Positions 12,568 through 23,845 of a DNA stretch of 64,000 bases are shown here, in pieces. This DNA is from Thelephora terrestris (lineage: Eukaryota > Basidiomycota > Agaricomycetes > Thelephorales > Thelephoraceae). A program made the position numbers and the translations under genes. Location: NCBI GenBank assembly GCA_015956445.1, contig WIUZ02000010.1, positions 1,364,001 through 1,428,000 of the forward strand. The letters are read 5' to 3'. The notes below the pieces were generated by a model. That model did not search any database. It saw only the letters and a list, made by a program, of their open reading frames with translations, and had not been told where the DNA came from. Position 1 is the stretch's first letter; every line of letters begins with the position of its first letter.

Positions 12568-13359
12568 CTATCGTCTCCGTCGGTCGTCATCAGAAATATC
12601 TTCACTTGAGTAACGCTTTCGCCGGCCTGGATCTCTACGACGGCTATCGCGACTACCCGCCGAAGAAACGCTCTTTCCGCGTCTCCTCTTGCGGTCGGGT
12701 GAGCGCGTGCGGGACCTTGAGCGTGAACGCGAGGATCCGGATGACGAGCCAGAATGGGATCCTGAAGAAGAGGAGCCTGAATCTGATCCCGAGTCAGAGT
12801 CAGAGTCAGAGCCCGACTCTGAACCAGACGACGGGGATCCGCTGAAAAGACCAGACGATAGTCATGAATTTCTGGCACTAGAATATTATTGGTCAGGTTA
12901 AGCGCACCTCCTCCGCCTCTTTGCCGACTTCGCGCTCGTAGATGATTCTCCTAGTTTGTCCTTGGCACGTTCTTTCTCCTTTGCCGCGAGTAACTTGTTG
13001 GCCGTCCCTTTCCTGGTGGTGGTGAGGACGATGAGAACATGAAGAGACGGCTGAGGTTTTCGATACGCACTGCGTCTTGAACTCGTCCGGTAACTCAACA
13101 GAAGGCTTCCCAATTAGCTTCGCTTTATCCAAGGTGCTGACTTTCGCGAGTTGCTCCGTCCTTGATGGACGTGAAACATACGGCCGCGTCGATTTGCATT
13201 CATAGATGAAGTGACCTGTACCAAAACATCATTCAGTCCGAGAAGAGAGCTCGTCGTCGCCTCTCTCTGCGCACCTGTTCCCAAGCATTTTTGGCAGACG
13301 GTGTTGGACGTCGGGCGTGGGTTGTTCCCTGATCGTCTGTGCGGGGCGTACTTGGACAT
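12568..13359 (-). CDS. ZCCHC10-like zinc-knuckle protein with Ser/Arg-rich tail
   Basis: Four exons, complement(12568..12841, 12908..13012, 13071..13215, 13275..13359), join in phase to 202 residues. Near residue 22 lies a CCHC knuckle, CQKCLGTGHFIYEC, followed by RPYVSRPSRTEQL, the same order as in ZCCHC10 proteins. Then come a basic Lys/Glu-rich segment and a long tail of GS/DS repeats and SRSRSR, ending in RRRR. The intron phases are what bring the SR tail into frame. CCHC knuckles of this type usually bind single-stranded RNA, and an SR tail suggests a nuclear or nucleolar role; the exact function of this family is not known to me. It is divergent from the derlin gene (82 bp between start codons). 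Confidence 0.85.
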
Positions 13360-13441
13360 GACGGGAGATCGGAAAAGGAAAGATCAACGTGGCTCGATCA
13401 TCCGCCAACTCACCTCTTCCACCTTTCAAGATCTCATTCAC
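13360..13441. promoter_or_regulatory. 82-bp divergent promoter region between ZCCHC10-like and derlin genes
   Basis: Only 82 bases lie between the two outward-facing start codons, so both transcripts must start here or inside the partner's 5' region. No clear TATA box is visible. The call rests on gene arrangement alone. Confidence 0.45.
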
Positions 13442-14383
13442 ATGGACGCTTGGGTGAGGGATGTGCCTCCGATAACCAGGAGTTGGGTTATCTTGTGCGT
13501 TCTCACTACGATTGCTGTGGTACGTGCGTGCCCGTGGCCCGTTGGTCGTAGCTGACGCCACTGGTCATTCCCATCCTCGCTCACAGCAAATAGAAATGGT
13601 GACCCCGTTGCAGCTGTATTTCAGTTTCAAGTCCACCTTTACGAACGCTCAGGTCAACCGTTTCCCATGCAGCAGTTGAAATACACAGCTGACCCAGATA
13701 CGGTCCTAGTTTTGGAGAGCCATCACTAATTTCTTCTACTTTGGACCGCTCTCGTTTGAGCTCTTCTTTCATCTCTTTTTCTTGTATGTCCTACAAGCAT
13801 TCCACCTCACAAAGATCCCAACCCGAACGCGCTGATTTTTTTTTAGCATGAGATACAGCAAGATGCTGGAAGAATCCTCATTCGCAAACCGGAAAGCGGA
13901 CTACTTCTGGTTGCTCCTCCAGTCCGCCATCATGCTCCTGGTACGTCCCTCTATCCCGCCACACCACATGCTCGTTCCCACACAACGTTTCACCGAAGGT
14001 TCTTTCCCCGCTCGTGAATCTCCCGTTCCTTTCATCCCCCCTCGCATTCGTCCCAATCTACCTCTGGTCTCGGCGCCACCCGTCTACGCCCATATCCCTC
14101 TTCGGTCTCGTGACCATTTCCGCCCCTTACCTTCCTCTCGCGCTCGTCGGAGTCGCTTGGATGGTAAACGGCACTTGGAAAGCCGCAGCTCAGGATCTTC
14201 TCGGATGTGCGGTGGGTCACGTCGGGTGGTTCATGAGGGACGTTTGGACGAGAGAGATGGTCGGCAGACCGACGATTCTGAGCGATGCCCCAGATTCACT
14301 GTACGTTTCCTGTTGTTCGGTCGGGGTGCGCGGGCTGATGAATGTGTTTTGCGCTTAGGAAACGGCTGTTTGGGGATATTTGA
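13442..14383 (+). CDS. Derlin (Der1-like) ER membrane protein
   Basis: Six exons, 13442..13519, 13587..13652, 13710..13783, 13847..13940, 13999..14300 and 14359..14383, join in phase to 212 residues, the usual derlin length. Family features are the N-terminal WVRDVPPITRSW, VTPLQLYFSFKSTFTNAQ, FWRAITNFFYFGPLSFELFF, MRYSKMLEESSFANRKADY and the basidiomycete-type LPFLSSPLAFVPIYLWSRR. Several hydrophobic segments fit the four to six membrane spans of the rhomboid-like derlin fold, which lacks protease activity. Derlins help move misfolded proteins out of the ER for degradation (ERAD) together with Cdc48 and Hrd1. I cannot tell whether this is the Der1 or Dfm1 branch. Confidence 0.92.
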
Positions 14384-15082
14384 GAACAGACTGATGCGTT
14401 CATTTACTGTATACTAATTCATAGATATTGACCAACCGATGCTGAATACCGTCCACTCCTCGTCCTGCATCGAATGACTTCGTCCAGTTATTATGCTTCC
14501 GGGGGTCCGGCTGAAGGAAACCCCCGGACAACGCCACGCCAAAGAGGAAGAGGGCGTGTGCTTCGATGCTCGGCATCCTTCTGTCATTCGCAGCCCCTGC
14601 ATCGGAAGACACACGGTACGCGGTCATTGTGCGGTTGTGGGCCAATAACGGGGTGCCAGTCCCAACTCCGATCAACAATGCGTGTAACGATATCCTCGGG
14701 GGTCCTCAGGCTTCTCTCGAAGTTGTAGGCTCTCGCGTTGGATACTTTCGTCCATAGCGCAAACCTCGCGATACACCCGCCATCTCCCCCGTCTCGCCAT
14801 CACGTCTTCTAGTCCGTTCGTGTTCCGGTCGCGTTTATCGGCGCACTTACTAGGCCGAAGTTGTTTTCTCCCCACGCAGTGTCTCTAGGAACAGTTCAGG
14901 ATGACGGCGGACTTTTATTACTACGTGCTCGATGAGGAGGTGGAGGAGCCTGTCGTCTCATCTATCTTTTGGGTTCTTAGTTGTAAGCTTTGCCAGCTCC
15001 CTCGGCTCAGAATCCTGTTCCGATCGAACAATATAATAAATATCGAGCAGGAAGATTGCTTATGCATTCACATGGTCTTGGA
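14384..15082. other. 0.7 kb intergenic region between convergent genes
   Basis: It lies downstream of both the derlin and the transcription-factor genes. Short frames at 14566-14757 (plus) and 14672-14875 (minus) have no recognisable features. Nothing else was seen. Confidence 0.4.
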
Positions 15083-17211
15083 TCAAAGTCCATAACGCTC
15101 CCTTTCCTTGGGCTCTGACAAATTCGGAAAACTTGAATTCTCCGAACGACCATCCGTCGCCAAGACCAATGAATCGAACGAGGTTGGTTCGAACCCTGGG
15201 AGGTTCGCCCGAAAATCCTCATACGCCTTTTCGATGACCGCCTTCCAGTTTCGCAAAGATCCCTTCTCTGCATCCGAGCACAACCCGAGACGTGCGTCAA
15301 TGGTGTCCAACGCTGTGTTCCAAGATTTCTGATCGCAATGAAGCGGCTCGATAAGCGTCTTCGTTCGGAGGAACAAAATGTTGAGACACGCACCCCAGTT
15401 AAAACATCAAAGGGCGAGTACGATTCGATATGAACTTTGAGAGATAGGTTGCAAAGTTTTTCCAACGTCAGGTCGTAGAGATGGTTCATGAACAGGCTCG
15501 AGGTTGTGTCCGTCTGACTCATGAAATGACACAAGGCAGCCAGATGCGCCAAACATATGACGCAACAAGTCCAGATCGTCTCGACGTCGTTGGTATCCCC
15601 TATACTAGAGAAATACTCCAGGTTCCTCATGAGATCACTGGAGAATGTATCCAGGGCATAGACGATATGGTGGCATGATCTTTGTCGTTCGCCAGTGTTC
15701 TCTCCCTCTGAAGATGGTGAGAATCAGCCGCAACACAGAGTCGCAACATTCGGGTAAGCCTTACGGTCAACGGAGTTCAGAGCGTGGACCGCGTCTCTGA
15801 CCAACAGTACACTTTGAGTGCGCATGGTCAAAGGGCATATCACAAAGAGGCAAGGGTACACTCCCTAGAAACAGTCGACCAAATCGATTTCGCGCCCTAC
15901 GGCGAAAAAATGATGATCGGTTCTCACCTCGAGGTCGGACCTAAACTCTCTCTCAATTCTCGCCGTCTTCACAGGCGCAAGTCCATCCAGCGCCAATTGA
16001 ATATAATTTTCGAGAAAGATTGCTTGGGAGAGGACAGAGGCCTCCTCGCGAACTTGCTCCGAGAACGCGACGGGGAGTCCGGACTCCGAAAGAAACTGGA
16101 GTTTTGCTTTCTCGATGATCTTGCACGCCTTCATGAGATACAGCTGAGCGCCTGCACTCGTTCCTAAAATAAGGAAAGAGTGCGCGACTAGTATTAGCGC
16201 TTGAGCCTTGTCTCTCTCTTGATTAGTCTTGTTGAGCGAGACGATGGATTCCCAAGCCATTTGGATATATCTCGCTTGCAATCGAACCATGGCAGGCGTT
16301 TGCGCTGGAGCACAAAAATGCATTCCCATCGCATGTGCGGCATTCACAAAGAAGTGATGGACCACAGAATCGGAAGTGTCTCCACGAAGAATAGCTTCTT
16401 GTTTCTCCGGTGTGAAATAGAGGCCTAGTTTATTCAACTGGCATAGCGCCTTCAAACGACTGCCAAAAGTCATAAAGTTAGTCCCCCTGGCCCAACGAAA
16501 CACAAAACTTTCGATACTGGGGAGAAAGGCGACGTACAATGCCATATCTAGGCCGCATCCGGAGGCATTGGAAACTTGCAGACGTTCGGGGGGGATGACT
16601 GACAATGGCAGCGAAAGCGGACGAGGAACGGCCTGGAAACGAATTGATGGAAGAGTTGTGAGGGGGGGTAGAGTGGGAGGCGGAGGGTACTCCGTGGCGC
16701 CAAAAACTTGCTCTGCAACCGTGGGATTCAGTGGGGGAACAGGCACCATCTGAAGGCACACATCAAGCGCGGGTTGCTCTGCCGGCGTAGATGACCGTTC
16801 AAGGAGGCCATAGTGCCGGAAGTAGGAGGAACCGGATCCACTGGGGTCGGATGAAGCGAGGAAGGGGGCGTCCCTTGGTGGCGATTTTTGGGGCCTAGGA
16901 GGGACGTTGTCGCTCGAGCGGGTTTTCTTGTACACGCACCCGGCGCCCCGATCCCTATTCACGCATGTCGTGCACGGATGCTTAGCGTCGCATCTCTATG
17001 GGTAGAATTAACCCTCGATTTATTGTGTTTGGCTCGGACGTCGCCCACCGTTTTCTTCCGTCTGATTACAAAATGATCACATCAGTCCAAATCCCTTAAG
17101 GTAACCGCTCACAACAACTCACCGACAAGGAATACACGCCCCGCCCGTTCGTAAGGTATTCCCAATTCCCCTCTTCTTCACCGGGTCGTAACGGCAATCT
17201 TCTATGCCCAT
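15083..17211 (-). CDS. Zn2Cys6 fungal transcription factor
   Basis: Six exons, complement(15083..15328, 15394..15707, 15765..15864, 15928..16995, 17049..17061, 17123..17211), join in phase to 609 residues. The N-terminal binuclear zinc cluster spans three exons: CIPC, then RRKKTR from a 13-nt micro-exon, then CDAKHPCTTCVNRDRGAGC. The spacing C-x2-C-x6-C-x5-C-x2-C-x8-C is canonical. A Pro/Ser-rich linker follows, then a helical middle region of the kind found in fungal-specific transcription factors. Such proteins bind CGG-type sites in nuclear DNA. The regulated pathway cannot be read from this sequence, and no metabolic cluster flanks it. The start is the ATG at 17211, in frame with the zinc cluster. 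Confidence 0.88.
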
Positions 17212-18498
17212 ATCTGTGCATCTGGCGCAACGTGGAGTGCCCTGGATGCATCTCTTTGAAGGGGAAGTCCATTCGTAGGAGAAATAATAAGAGACGAGCC
17301 TTCAACAATAGGAATTTTTTTATTTACCACTTTCACAGCCCTGTGCGAGCAACAGTGCTGAAATCAGTTTTCCAGACATTCCAGTGCCAGTAGATGAGGA
17401 GATAATTTGTAGGGCCGTGTACGTACCTGCACGCCGCACATGCCCGTCGAGTCACAGATGATGTTGTGCCGGGAAAAGAAGTGGTCACAAAGACGAGCGG
17501 AAGCATAAGGGCAAAAAGCTGCTCAGTGAACGGGACTGGCAGCTCATAGAACTGCTTTCGATATCAACAGGTGTTAAACCCGTTCTCTTTATGAACGATC
17601 AGTTAAACTGCGCGTCTTCGGCGTACCTCTTGCGATCTCAACGGACAACATCATGTCCTTGGGGCACAGCCATATTTTTTGCGCCCAGAAATGACCATGT
17701 TCTGTTGTGTGAATCGCCGCAAGGAGACCCAAACGGAAATTTGAAGGTGTCGGTGGCAGTATGCGGGTTACAACAAGCAGCAAGTTAGTTGGTGTCAATG
17801 GCAGGAAATTTCTAGCACAGGATCACGGCATCAGTGTTCTTGCAGGCATCGGTCGGAAACTCGGCGCCAGTAGTGAACCTGAAGTTGGACTCCGTCCCTT
17901 CAGCGTTCCGAGACCGGATATCGTCGAAAGTGGAAGCTCAAGCCACACAAAACCCGTGATCCCCTAGAAAATCCTGTAACACGCCTCACGGTCTGTGTGC
18001 CGGAACCTGTTACTTTAGGGCACCTTCCGTGGAACAGCAATGTATACCACACGAGGCCAGAGGCAGGTCCGAGCTCTCTCAGAAGTTGAGGTTTCAGCCC
18101 GAATCCACCGGTCAGCTCAATTCTTTAGTCGCAGCATCGCTCGTTCCCAGTCATCTCCGAGTCGTGCCCAGGCTGGACTCAGCCTCAAATTCAGAGCACG
18201 GGAGGGGGATGCGGGGGAATGCTATGAATTGTCGTGCCATTCTTGACGCACTGTTGACTGGAAGCACGGTGATGCATCCACTCACACCTCCTATCCAGCT
18301 CTTCAACGTTTCACCTGTACAGAAGAGACGCTCGACCTTGATGTTCGTTGTGACACAGCCATCGCGTTGTGCCAATGACTCCGTTGCCTCGCAAGGGCTC
18401 GCAAGGTAATATAAGCGTGAGGTTGGGGCGAGTTGTCTCCAAGAAAACCCTAACATTCAAGACCTCCACAAATTGTCACCAGGAATGTACCGACCACT
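17212..18498. other. 1.3 kb intergenic region, no gene seen
   Basis: It contains the promoter side of the transcription-factor gene and the 3' side of the first F-box gene. Short frames on both strands (for example 17589-17798 and 18029-18409) carry no family signature. Confidence 0.4.
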
Positions 18499-20151
18499 CT
18501 ACCACGAGGTACCGCTAGACTGTCCTAATACCGAGTCTCTGGAGCAGCAATCCAGACGACGCATCGATGGGGGTATATGACAATCGAACCTCAAAACCAA
18601 ACCCTCTATCTTCTTCGCCACATCCGGGCACATATGAGAGCACTTGCCCTGAACCCTGAGAGTAATCGCCCGGCCATCAGCGGCCTGGCGAGCTAGGTAC
18701 TCCGTTAGGTGTCGCCAATCGCCATCGGCCAGGGTGACGTTTTCCAAGGAAAGGAACCGAAGCGAGGGAAGGAGCTTCGCTTTGACATGCGGCCCGCCTG
18801 AATTCGGTTGAAACAGGTTCTCGGACATTACCGTGCGGACAAGCGACAATGTTTCTACGTTTGGCATCGCGACAAGTAGGTCTTCCAACCGGGTTGTGGG
18901 AAGGCTTGTGAGAAAATTAGAGACACGCTGCCGAGGGGCAAATGCAACGAAGTCGTGGCAAAGCTTTTCCAGGACCTCTTGACGATCCCTCTGAGCTAGC
19001 GTAGCCTGAAACACCGCCGATAATGGGCTAGAGGTATGAGGCCTGCCTTCGGTTTTGACACGGATCGAGAGGCGGGTGCAGGAGGAAAATGTACTGATGG
19101 CTAGTGTGGCATCCTGAAGCTCGCAATCTTGCTGAAAGTATTGCTGCAGGTACGGGCCGAAGGTGTGTGTAATGCCTGCCACCGTGGAGTTCAGCGCATC
19201 GACTTCGATGCAACTCAACGGACATGGGAAAGATAGTCGGTCTAAAACACTGAAGACACGACGAAGTTCTCCCGTCAGGAAGAGTCTTTTCAGATGTCGC
19301 AGTGCCACTGAGGGTATAAATCCGTTACTGCCGTCTTCGGGGAGTGCATGGCGCATGAGCGAAAGTGATTGGAGGCCGGGGTTTGAAGCGAGGATTGAAA
19401 ACAACTGTCGGGTAGATGGAGGTGTCGGCGAGTATTTTCTGAGATCGACCGACAGAATTGTCAGAAGCGTGGTCCGTTGTGCAAAGTGGTCCCACGGTGG
19501 CAGTAGGACTTCGCCATGAAGAACGAGACTTCGCAACTTTGGGAAGTAGGCCCGGGAGAAGAAATGTGAGACAACCAAATCGGAGGCTCCCAAGCTCCGC
19601 AAATCAATCGATTCGATCGACCTGCATTGAGGTTCATCACCGTCGGGGGTCAATAAGGAAATGATGAAGGTCAGAAGGCGTGGATGGTTCCAAAGGAGAT
19701 GGAGTTGTCGTATTGTATCTCGGGAGGCGCGATCTCTGAGCGCGTCCATGAGGGTATCGTCGATCGAGATATTTTTACCCCCCATGTTGCCGTTCAGCAC
19801 CAGGTCGAGGGGTGTAGGATTGGGATGATGGTGACGATGCCGTTTATTCCATTGTGACAAGGTATTTCCCCAAAAGCCCCAAAGCTCCGGAGTGCGTGAT
19901 GCGACCTCAAACCAATGATGACAGACGAGGAGGAAGTTATGAGAACCCTTGGGGAACCCGCTGAAGCTTGAAGGCGGGTTCCCCCTGGTGAGGGTCCAGG
20001 AAAAGATATCTCCCATAATTTCTGGGGGAACGAGCGTGGATATGTTCAACAAAGAGTTTCGAGCGCGTTTGAGCTCGATTGTGTCTCCGTTTCCCTCTTC
20101 CATTTGCCTCTCCAAAGCTCTTATCGACTCGGTGTTGATCTCTCGGCCCAT
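18499..20151 (-). CDS. F-box protein, pair 1 left member
   Basis: A single exon of 550 residues with an intact frame. Residues 1-30 form a charged helix (MGREINTESIRALERQMEEG), and an F-box-like motif lies at about 38-80 (STLVPPEIMGDIFSW, then NFLLVCHHWFEVASRTPELW). The rest has the loose leucine-rich character of basidiomycete F-box proteins (SIESIDLRSLG, KLRSLVLHG, LPSLRFLSLENVTL). F-box proteins usually dock substrates to SCF ubiquitin ligases through Skp1; the substrate is unknown. It is closely related along its whole length to the gene at 22220-23845 and is head to head with the gene starting at 20504. Confidence 0.85.
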   Translation of the reverse strand: MGREINTESIRALERQMEEGNGDTIELKRARNSLLNISTLVPPEIMGDIFSWTLTRGNPPSSFSGFPKGSHNFLLVCHHWFEVASRTPELWGFWGNTLSQWNKRHRHHHPNPTPLDLVLNGNMGGKNISIDDTLMDALRDRASRDTIRQLHLLWNHPRLLTFIISLLTPDGDEPQCRSIESIDLRSLGASDLVVSHFFSRAYFPKLRSLVLHGEVLLPPWDHFAQRTTLLTILSVDLRKYSPTPPSTRQLFSILASNPGLQSLSLMRHALPEDGSNGFIPSVALRHLKRLFLTGELRRVFSVLDRLSFPCPLSCIEVDALNSTVAGITHTFGPYLQQYFQQDCELQDATLAISTFSSCTRLSIRVKTEGRPHTSSPLSAVFQATLAQRDRQEVLEKLCHDFVAFAPRQRVSNFLTSLPTTRLEDLLVAMPNVETLSLVRTVMSENLFQPNSGGPHVKAKLLPSLRFLSLENVTLADGDWRHLTEYLARQAADGRAITLRVQGKCSHMCPDVAKKIEGLVLRFDCHIPPSMRRLDCCSRDSVLGQSSGTSW

Positions 20152-20503
20152 ACTGGGTGCGATGTGGTGTCAGCACCGCTCAACGTGTCAAGCGCGTTGG
20201 CTTACATCGATGACGATACTTGACTCTGGTCTCCGTGAACTGGGAGATTGTCATGCTGTAGTCGAGGAGATGGTGACATCGCGAAGCAAGGTCTGAGAAG
20301 GTGACCAAGAAGCACGCGATCGATAGGCGCCTTCAGCATCCAGTGCCACTACATAGTATACATCAAGATCCCCTGAGCCTGAGATTGCATCCTGACCTAC
20401 ACTCAACCCTCCGACCACCCCGAGAACAGACGACGCAGCTGGAAATTCAAAGACGCGTTGGACCCTCGCGATTTGTCCGGATCTTACCACCACATTCTTC
20501 ACC
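20152..20503. promoter_or_regulatory. Shared divergent promoter region of F-box pair 1
   Basis: 352 bp lie between the outward start codons at 20151 and 20504. The equivalent region of pair 2 (383 bp) has the same arrangement and partly similar sequence, for example CTTACATCGATG beside each left gene, which supports a shared ancestral bidirectional promoter. No individual sites were identified. Confidence 0.5.
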
Positions 20504-21845
20504 ATGGCGAAGCCAGCCTCCAAGAAGAAGAAAACCGAGTCGCTTTCGATTACCACTCCAAAGTATGTTCCCACACTGTTCCCACCCGTCGCGCCATTGT
20601 ATACTGAGACGACGTCCCAGAAGCACCCGCTTCACGCCACCGCGCTGGCGGATTCTCCCGCCTGAGGTCATCCATATCATCGTCGAGTTACTCAAGGACG
20701 ACAAAGCAACCCTACGCGCATGTTCACTGGCCGCCCGCGATTTCTCTCCGGCTGCTTTATCTCTCATCGGCCGGCATCTCACAATGAACCATGTCCCTCG
20801 CATTAGGCAGTGTTTGCAGCTGCTCGTCGACAACTCGGCTTTCCAACACGTCCGCTCATTGGATCTTGGCGTCACGAGCAAGAGTTCGGACCCGCAAGGC
20901 TATTTGGCGGAGCAGTTCACAATCCTTGATATCTTCGCCCAACGCCAGACCTTGACCCGTCTCTGGCTTTCGAGATTCCCATTTTCCTCAATCGACCCCG
21001 CTCGAAGGATGGGATTCCTAGATATAGTCACCGCGCTCGGCTCTACTGTCAATGATTTGGGGTTATACGGATGCATATTTCCCTCCTATCTTGACACGAT
21101 ATCCTTCATTCGTGCATTTCCCCACTGTGATGCGCTTTTTATCCGGGATTGTGTAGCAGATGGTAACGATTCCACCGGAAAAATGTTTTCTGAACTTCCC
21201 CAACATAGAATCTCCCTCAACACTCTCGAACTCTCCATTGCTTCGCCAAATCCGCTCATAATTGATGTATCAACCTTAATTGAGGATGCTGACCTGAACG
21301 TCTCACAGCTCTCCACCTTAACTTGTGACGTTGGGTCCACTCAGCAGGCCCGTTCTGTGTCAGCGGCCACCTCAAAATCGCCTGTCAAACATTTCCAGTT
21401 AACCGTCGTGAGACCGGATGTATTCCAAGGTATGTACACACTTCGAATGCGCCACCGCCCGCTCTTCCGCGTTGAGTTTATTGATACCGTATTCAAAGCA
21501 TTCTTCAACCCAATTGCAAAACAATGGACCTTGGAGTCTCTGACCATCGGGCCATTATTCCACAGAAGAGATCCTACATTTTGGAACGAAGTGTTTCAGG
21601 GCTTCACAGCCGGTCCTCTTATGAAAGATCTCACCATCATCTACTGTTACCAAAACAATGGCGCTTTCCGCTCGGACCGCTGGTCCTACTTCAACCACCT
21701 CCTTTCCCAGACGGACCTCTTCCCGCGATGCATGCAGGTTGATCTTCAGGTCACTATCAAATCGGGACCCTTAAGCTACGGTCAGCGACAGCACTTGGCT
21801 AGCAAGCTTTCCCTTCTTAGAAGGACCCGGCATGTCACATTCTGA
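20504..21845 (+). CDS. F-box/LRR-like protein, pair 1 right member
   Basis: Exons 20504..20562, 20621..21429 and 21499..21845 join in phase to 404 residues. A short Lys-rich start (MAKPASKKKK) leads to an F-box-like segment at about 30-65 (LPPEVIHIIVELLKDD, ACSLAARDFSPAAL). Leucine-rich segments follow, such as VRSLDLGVTS, LTRLWLSRFPF and VNDLGLYGC. Intron positions and phases are the same as in the paralogue at 24229-25544. The second intron is a multiple of three and has no stop, so it could be retained without breaking the frame. The likely role is substrate recognition in an SCF-type complex; the target is unknown. Confidence 0.83.
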
Positions 21846-22219
21846 GGTTGTCGTAAGTAGGACCTATTTTGCTGTGTCATTGCTCTTACTGAGCTATCAC
21901 CCAAGGCTTATTGAACGCAGGCGCGGAAGCCGCAGATGCCACCCTTATCTCACTTCGTATGGTGGGGTCGGTTTCACATGTAGTACTCGGCCGTAGTGTT
22001 GCAGTTTGATTTTCGCACACCAATCCGTCGCCCTGTGGGTCTCAAATATCTTTCTTCTTACTGTAGGATACAATAGTATGCAGTGACAAGGAAAGCCACA
22101 GAGCGCAGTGGGTGTGCCGGATCTTCACACGGCAAGGTATGGACCGACAAGCCAAATTCATCGATAGACAGGTACAACTACTCTCCAGGGGTACAACTAG
22201 ACTGTCCTACTCCCTAGCT
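21846..22219. other. Intergenic region between the two F-box pairs
   Basis: 374 bp downstream of both neighbours (convergent). No gene, no repeat and no clear breakpoint scar of the duplication were seen. Confidence 0.4.
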
Positions 22220-23845
22220 TCATCCCCCGCAGATGGCCATAGAACATGTCAACTGATATACAGGACAGCTGAAATCCTCAACCAAACCCTCCAGTTCCTT
22301 TGCCACCTCTCGACATATATGAGGGGAGCCGCCTTCGAGGTTGAGATAAATGGCCTGGCCGTCGGAGGCCAGGTGAACTAGGTATTCCTTCAGGGGTCGC
22401 CAACTGTCATTGATCAGGACAACGTCTTCCAGGTACAGGGAGCGAAGTGAGGGAAGGAGATTCGTCTTGGCATGTGGCCCGTCTGGATTCGGTCGAAGAA
22501 AGCCCTTGGACAAGACCACATTGAAGAGTCTCAACGTTTCAATGTTTGGCATTGCGAGAAGTAGGTCTTCCATCTGTGTCGAGGAAAGGTTTGTGTCAAG
22601 ACTATATACACGCTCCTGAGGGGTGAACGAGGCGAAATCGTGGCATAGGTTTGCTAGGAATCCACGGGGAGCGTTTGGGGCTAAGCACACTCTGAACTTC
22701 GCGAAAAACGGGACGGAGTTACGGGCCTTGACTTCGGTTCTGACACAAATCGAGAGGCGGTTGGGGAGGGAATAGGCTGTAAGGCTGAGAGTATCCTGAG
22801 GCTTGTGATCTTGCTGGAAGTAATGTTTCAAATACGGACCTACGGTGCGTGATATGTCTTCGGCCATGGAGTCGATTGCGGTAACTTCGATGCGGGCCAA
22901 TGGACGGGGGAAGGACAGTCGTTCTAATACACCGAAGATACGATGAAGTTCTCCCGTCAGGTAGATTTTTTGTAGGCGTCGTAGTGACACTGGGGGTGTA
23001 AATCCGTCGCCGCCATCTTCGGGGAGCGCAGAGCCGGATAGCGAAAGTAACTGGAGGCCAGGATTTGAAGCGAGGATTGAGAACAACTCTCTGGTAGTCG
23101 GAGTAGGTGATGGCGAGGGATTATCGATGTCGAGCAGCAGGACTGTCAGAAGCGTGGTCCGTTGTGCAATGTGGTCCCACGGTGGCAGTGTCAATGCGCC
23201 ATGAAGAACAAGACTTCGCAACTTTGGGAAGTAGGCCCGGGAGAAGAAATTTGAGACAACCAAAACGGAGTCTCCCAAGCTCCGCAGATCAATCGATTCG
23301 ATCGACCTGCATTGAGGTTCATCACCGTCGGGGGTCAATAAGGAAATGATGGAGGACAGAAGGCCTTGACGGTGCCAAAGGAGATGGACTTGTCGGATTG
23401 TATCTCTGGAGGCGCGATCTCTGAGCGCGTCCCTGAGGGTATCATCGGTCGAGGCATCTGTCCCCCCCATGTTGCCGTTCAGCACCAGGTCGAGGGGAGC
23501 AAGTCTGGGATGGTGACGTTGCCCTTCCTTCCACTGTCGCAAGGTGTTCCCCCAGAAGCTCCAAAGCTTTGGGATGTGAGACGCGACCTCGAACCAATGA
23601 TGACAGACGAGGAGGAAGTTATAAGAGCCTTTGCAGAACCCGTCGTAGCGTGGGGCATGGTATGAGAAGGCGGTTCCCCGGATGAGGGTCCAGGAAAAGA
23701 TATCTCCAAGAATTTCTGGAGGGACAAGCGTGGATATGTTCAATAGCGAGTTTCGGGCGCGTTTTAACTCGATTGCGTCTCCGTTGCTCTCCTCTATCTG
23801 CCTCTCCAAGACTCTTATCGACTCAATGTTAATCTCTCGGCCCAT
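22220..23845 (-). CDS. F-box protein, pair 2 left member
   Basis: A single intact exon of 541 residues, clearly a paralogue of the protein at 18499-20151: identical MGREIN start, near-identical STLVPPEILGDIFSW F-box, NFLLVCHHWFEVAS and many shared leucine-rich stretches (SIESIDLRSLGDS, KLRSLVLHGAL). It has diverged in many places including the C-terminus, so the duplication is not recent. It is head to head with the gene at 24229. Confidence 0.85.
   Translation of the reverse strand: MGREINIESIRVLERQIEESNGDAIELKRARNSLLNISTLVPPEILGDIFSWTLIRGTAFSYHAPRYDGFCKGSYNFLLVCHHWFEVASHIPKLWSFWGNTLRQWKEGQRHHPRLAPLDLVLNGNMGGTDASTDDTLRDALRDRASRDTIRQVHLLWHRQGLLSSIISLLTPDGDEPQCRSIESIDLRSLGDSVLVVSNFFSRAYFPKLRSLVLHGALTLPPWDHIAQRTTLLTVLLLDIDNPSPSPTPTTRELFSILASNPGLQLLSLSGSALPEDGGDGFTPPVSLRRLQKIYLTGELHRIFGVLERLSFPRPLARIEVTAIDSMAEDISRTVGPYLKHYFQQDHKPQDTLSLTAYSLPNRLSICVRTEVKARNSVPFFAKFRVCLAPNAPRGFLANLCHDFASFTPQERVYSLDTNLSSTQMEDLLLAMPNIETLRLFNVVLSKGFLRPNPDGPHAKTNLLPSLRSLYLEDVVLINDSWRPLKEYLVHLASDGQAIYLNLEGGSPHICREVAKELEGLVEDFSCPVYQLTCSMAICGG

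Noticed and set aside
12689-12901. Acidic plus-strand frame with Glu/Ser/Asp repeats
   Set aside because: It is the antisense of the Ser/Arg-rich tail of the ZCCHC10-like gene, whose minus-strand exon chain closes in frame.
15176-15205. GGTTCGAACC box resembling a tRNA B box
   Set aside because: It lies inside the coding exon of the Zn2Cys6 factor (PGFEPT on the minus strand) and no cloverleaf or A box fits around it.
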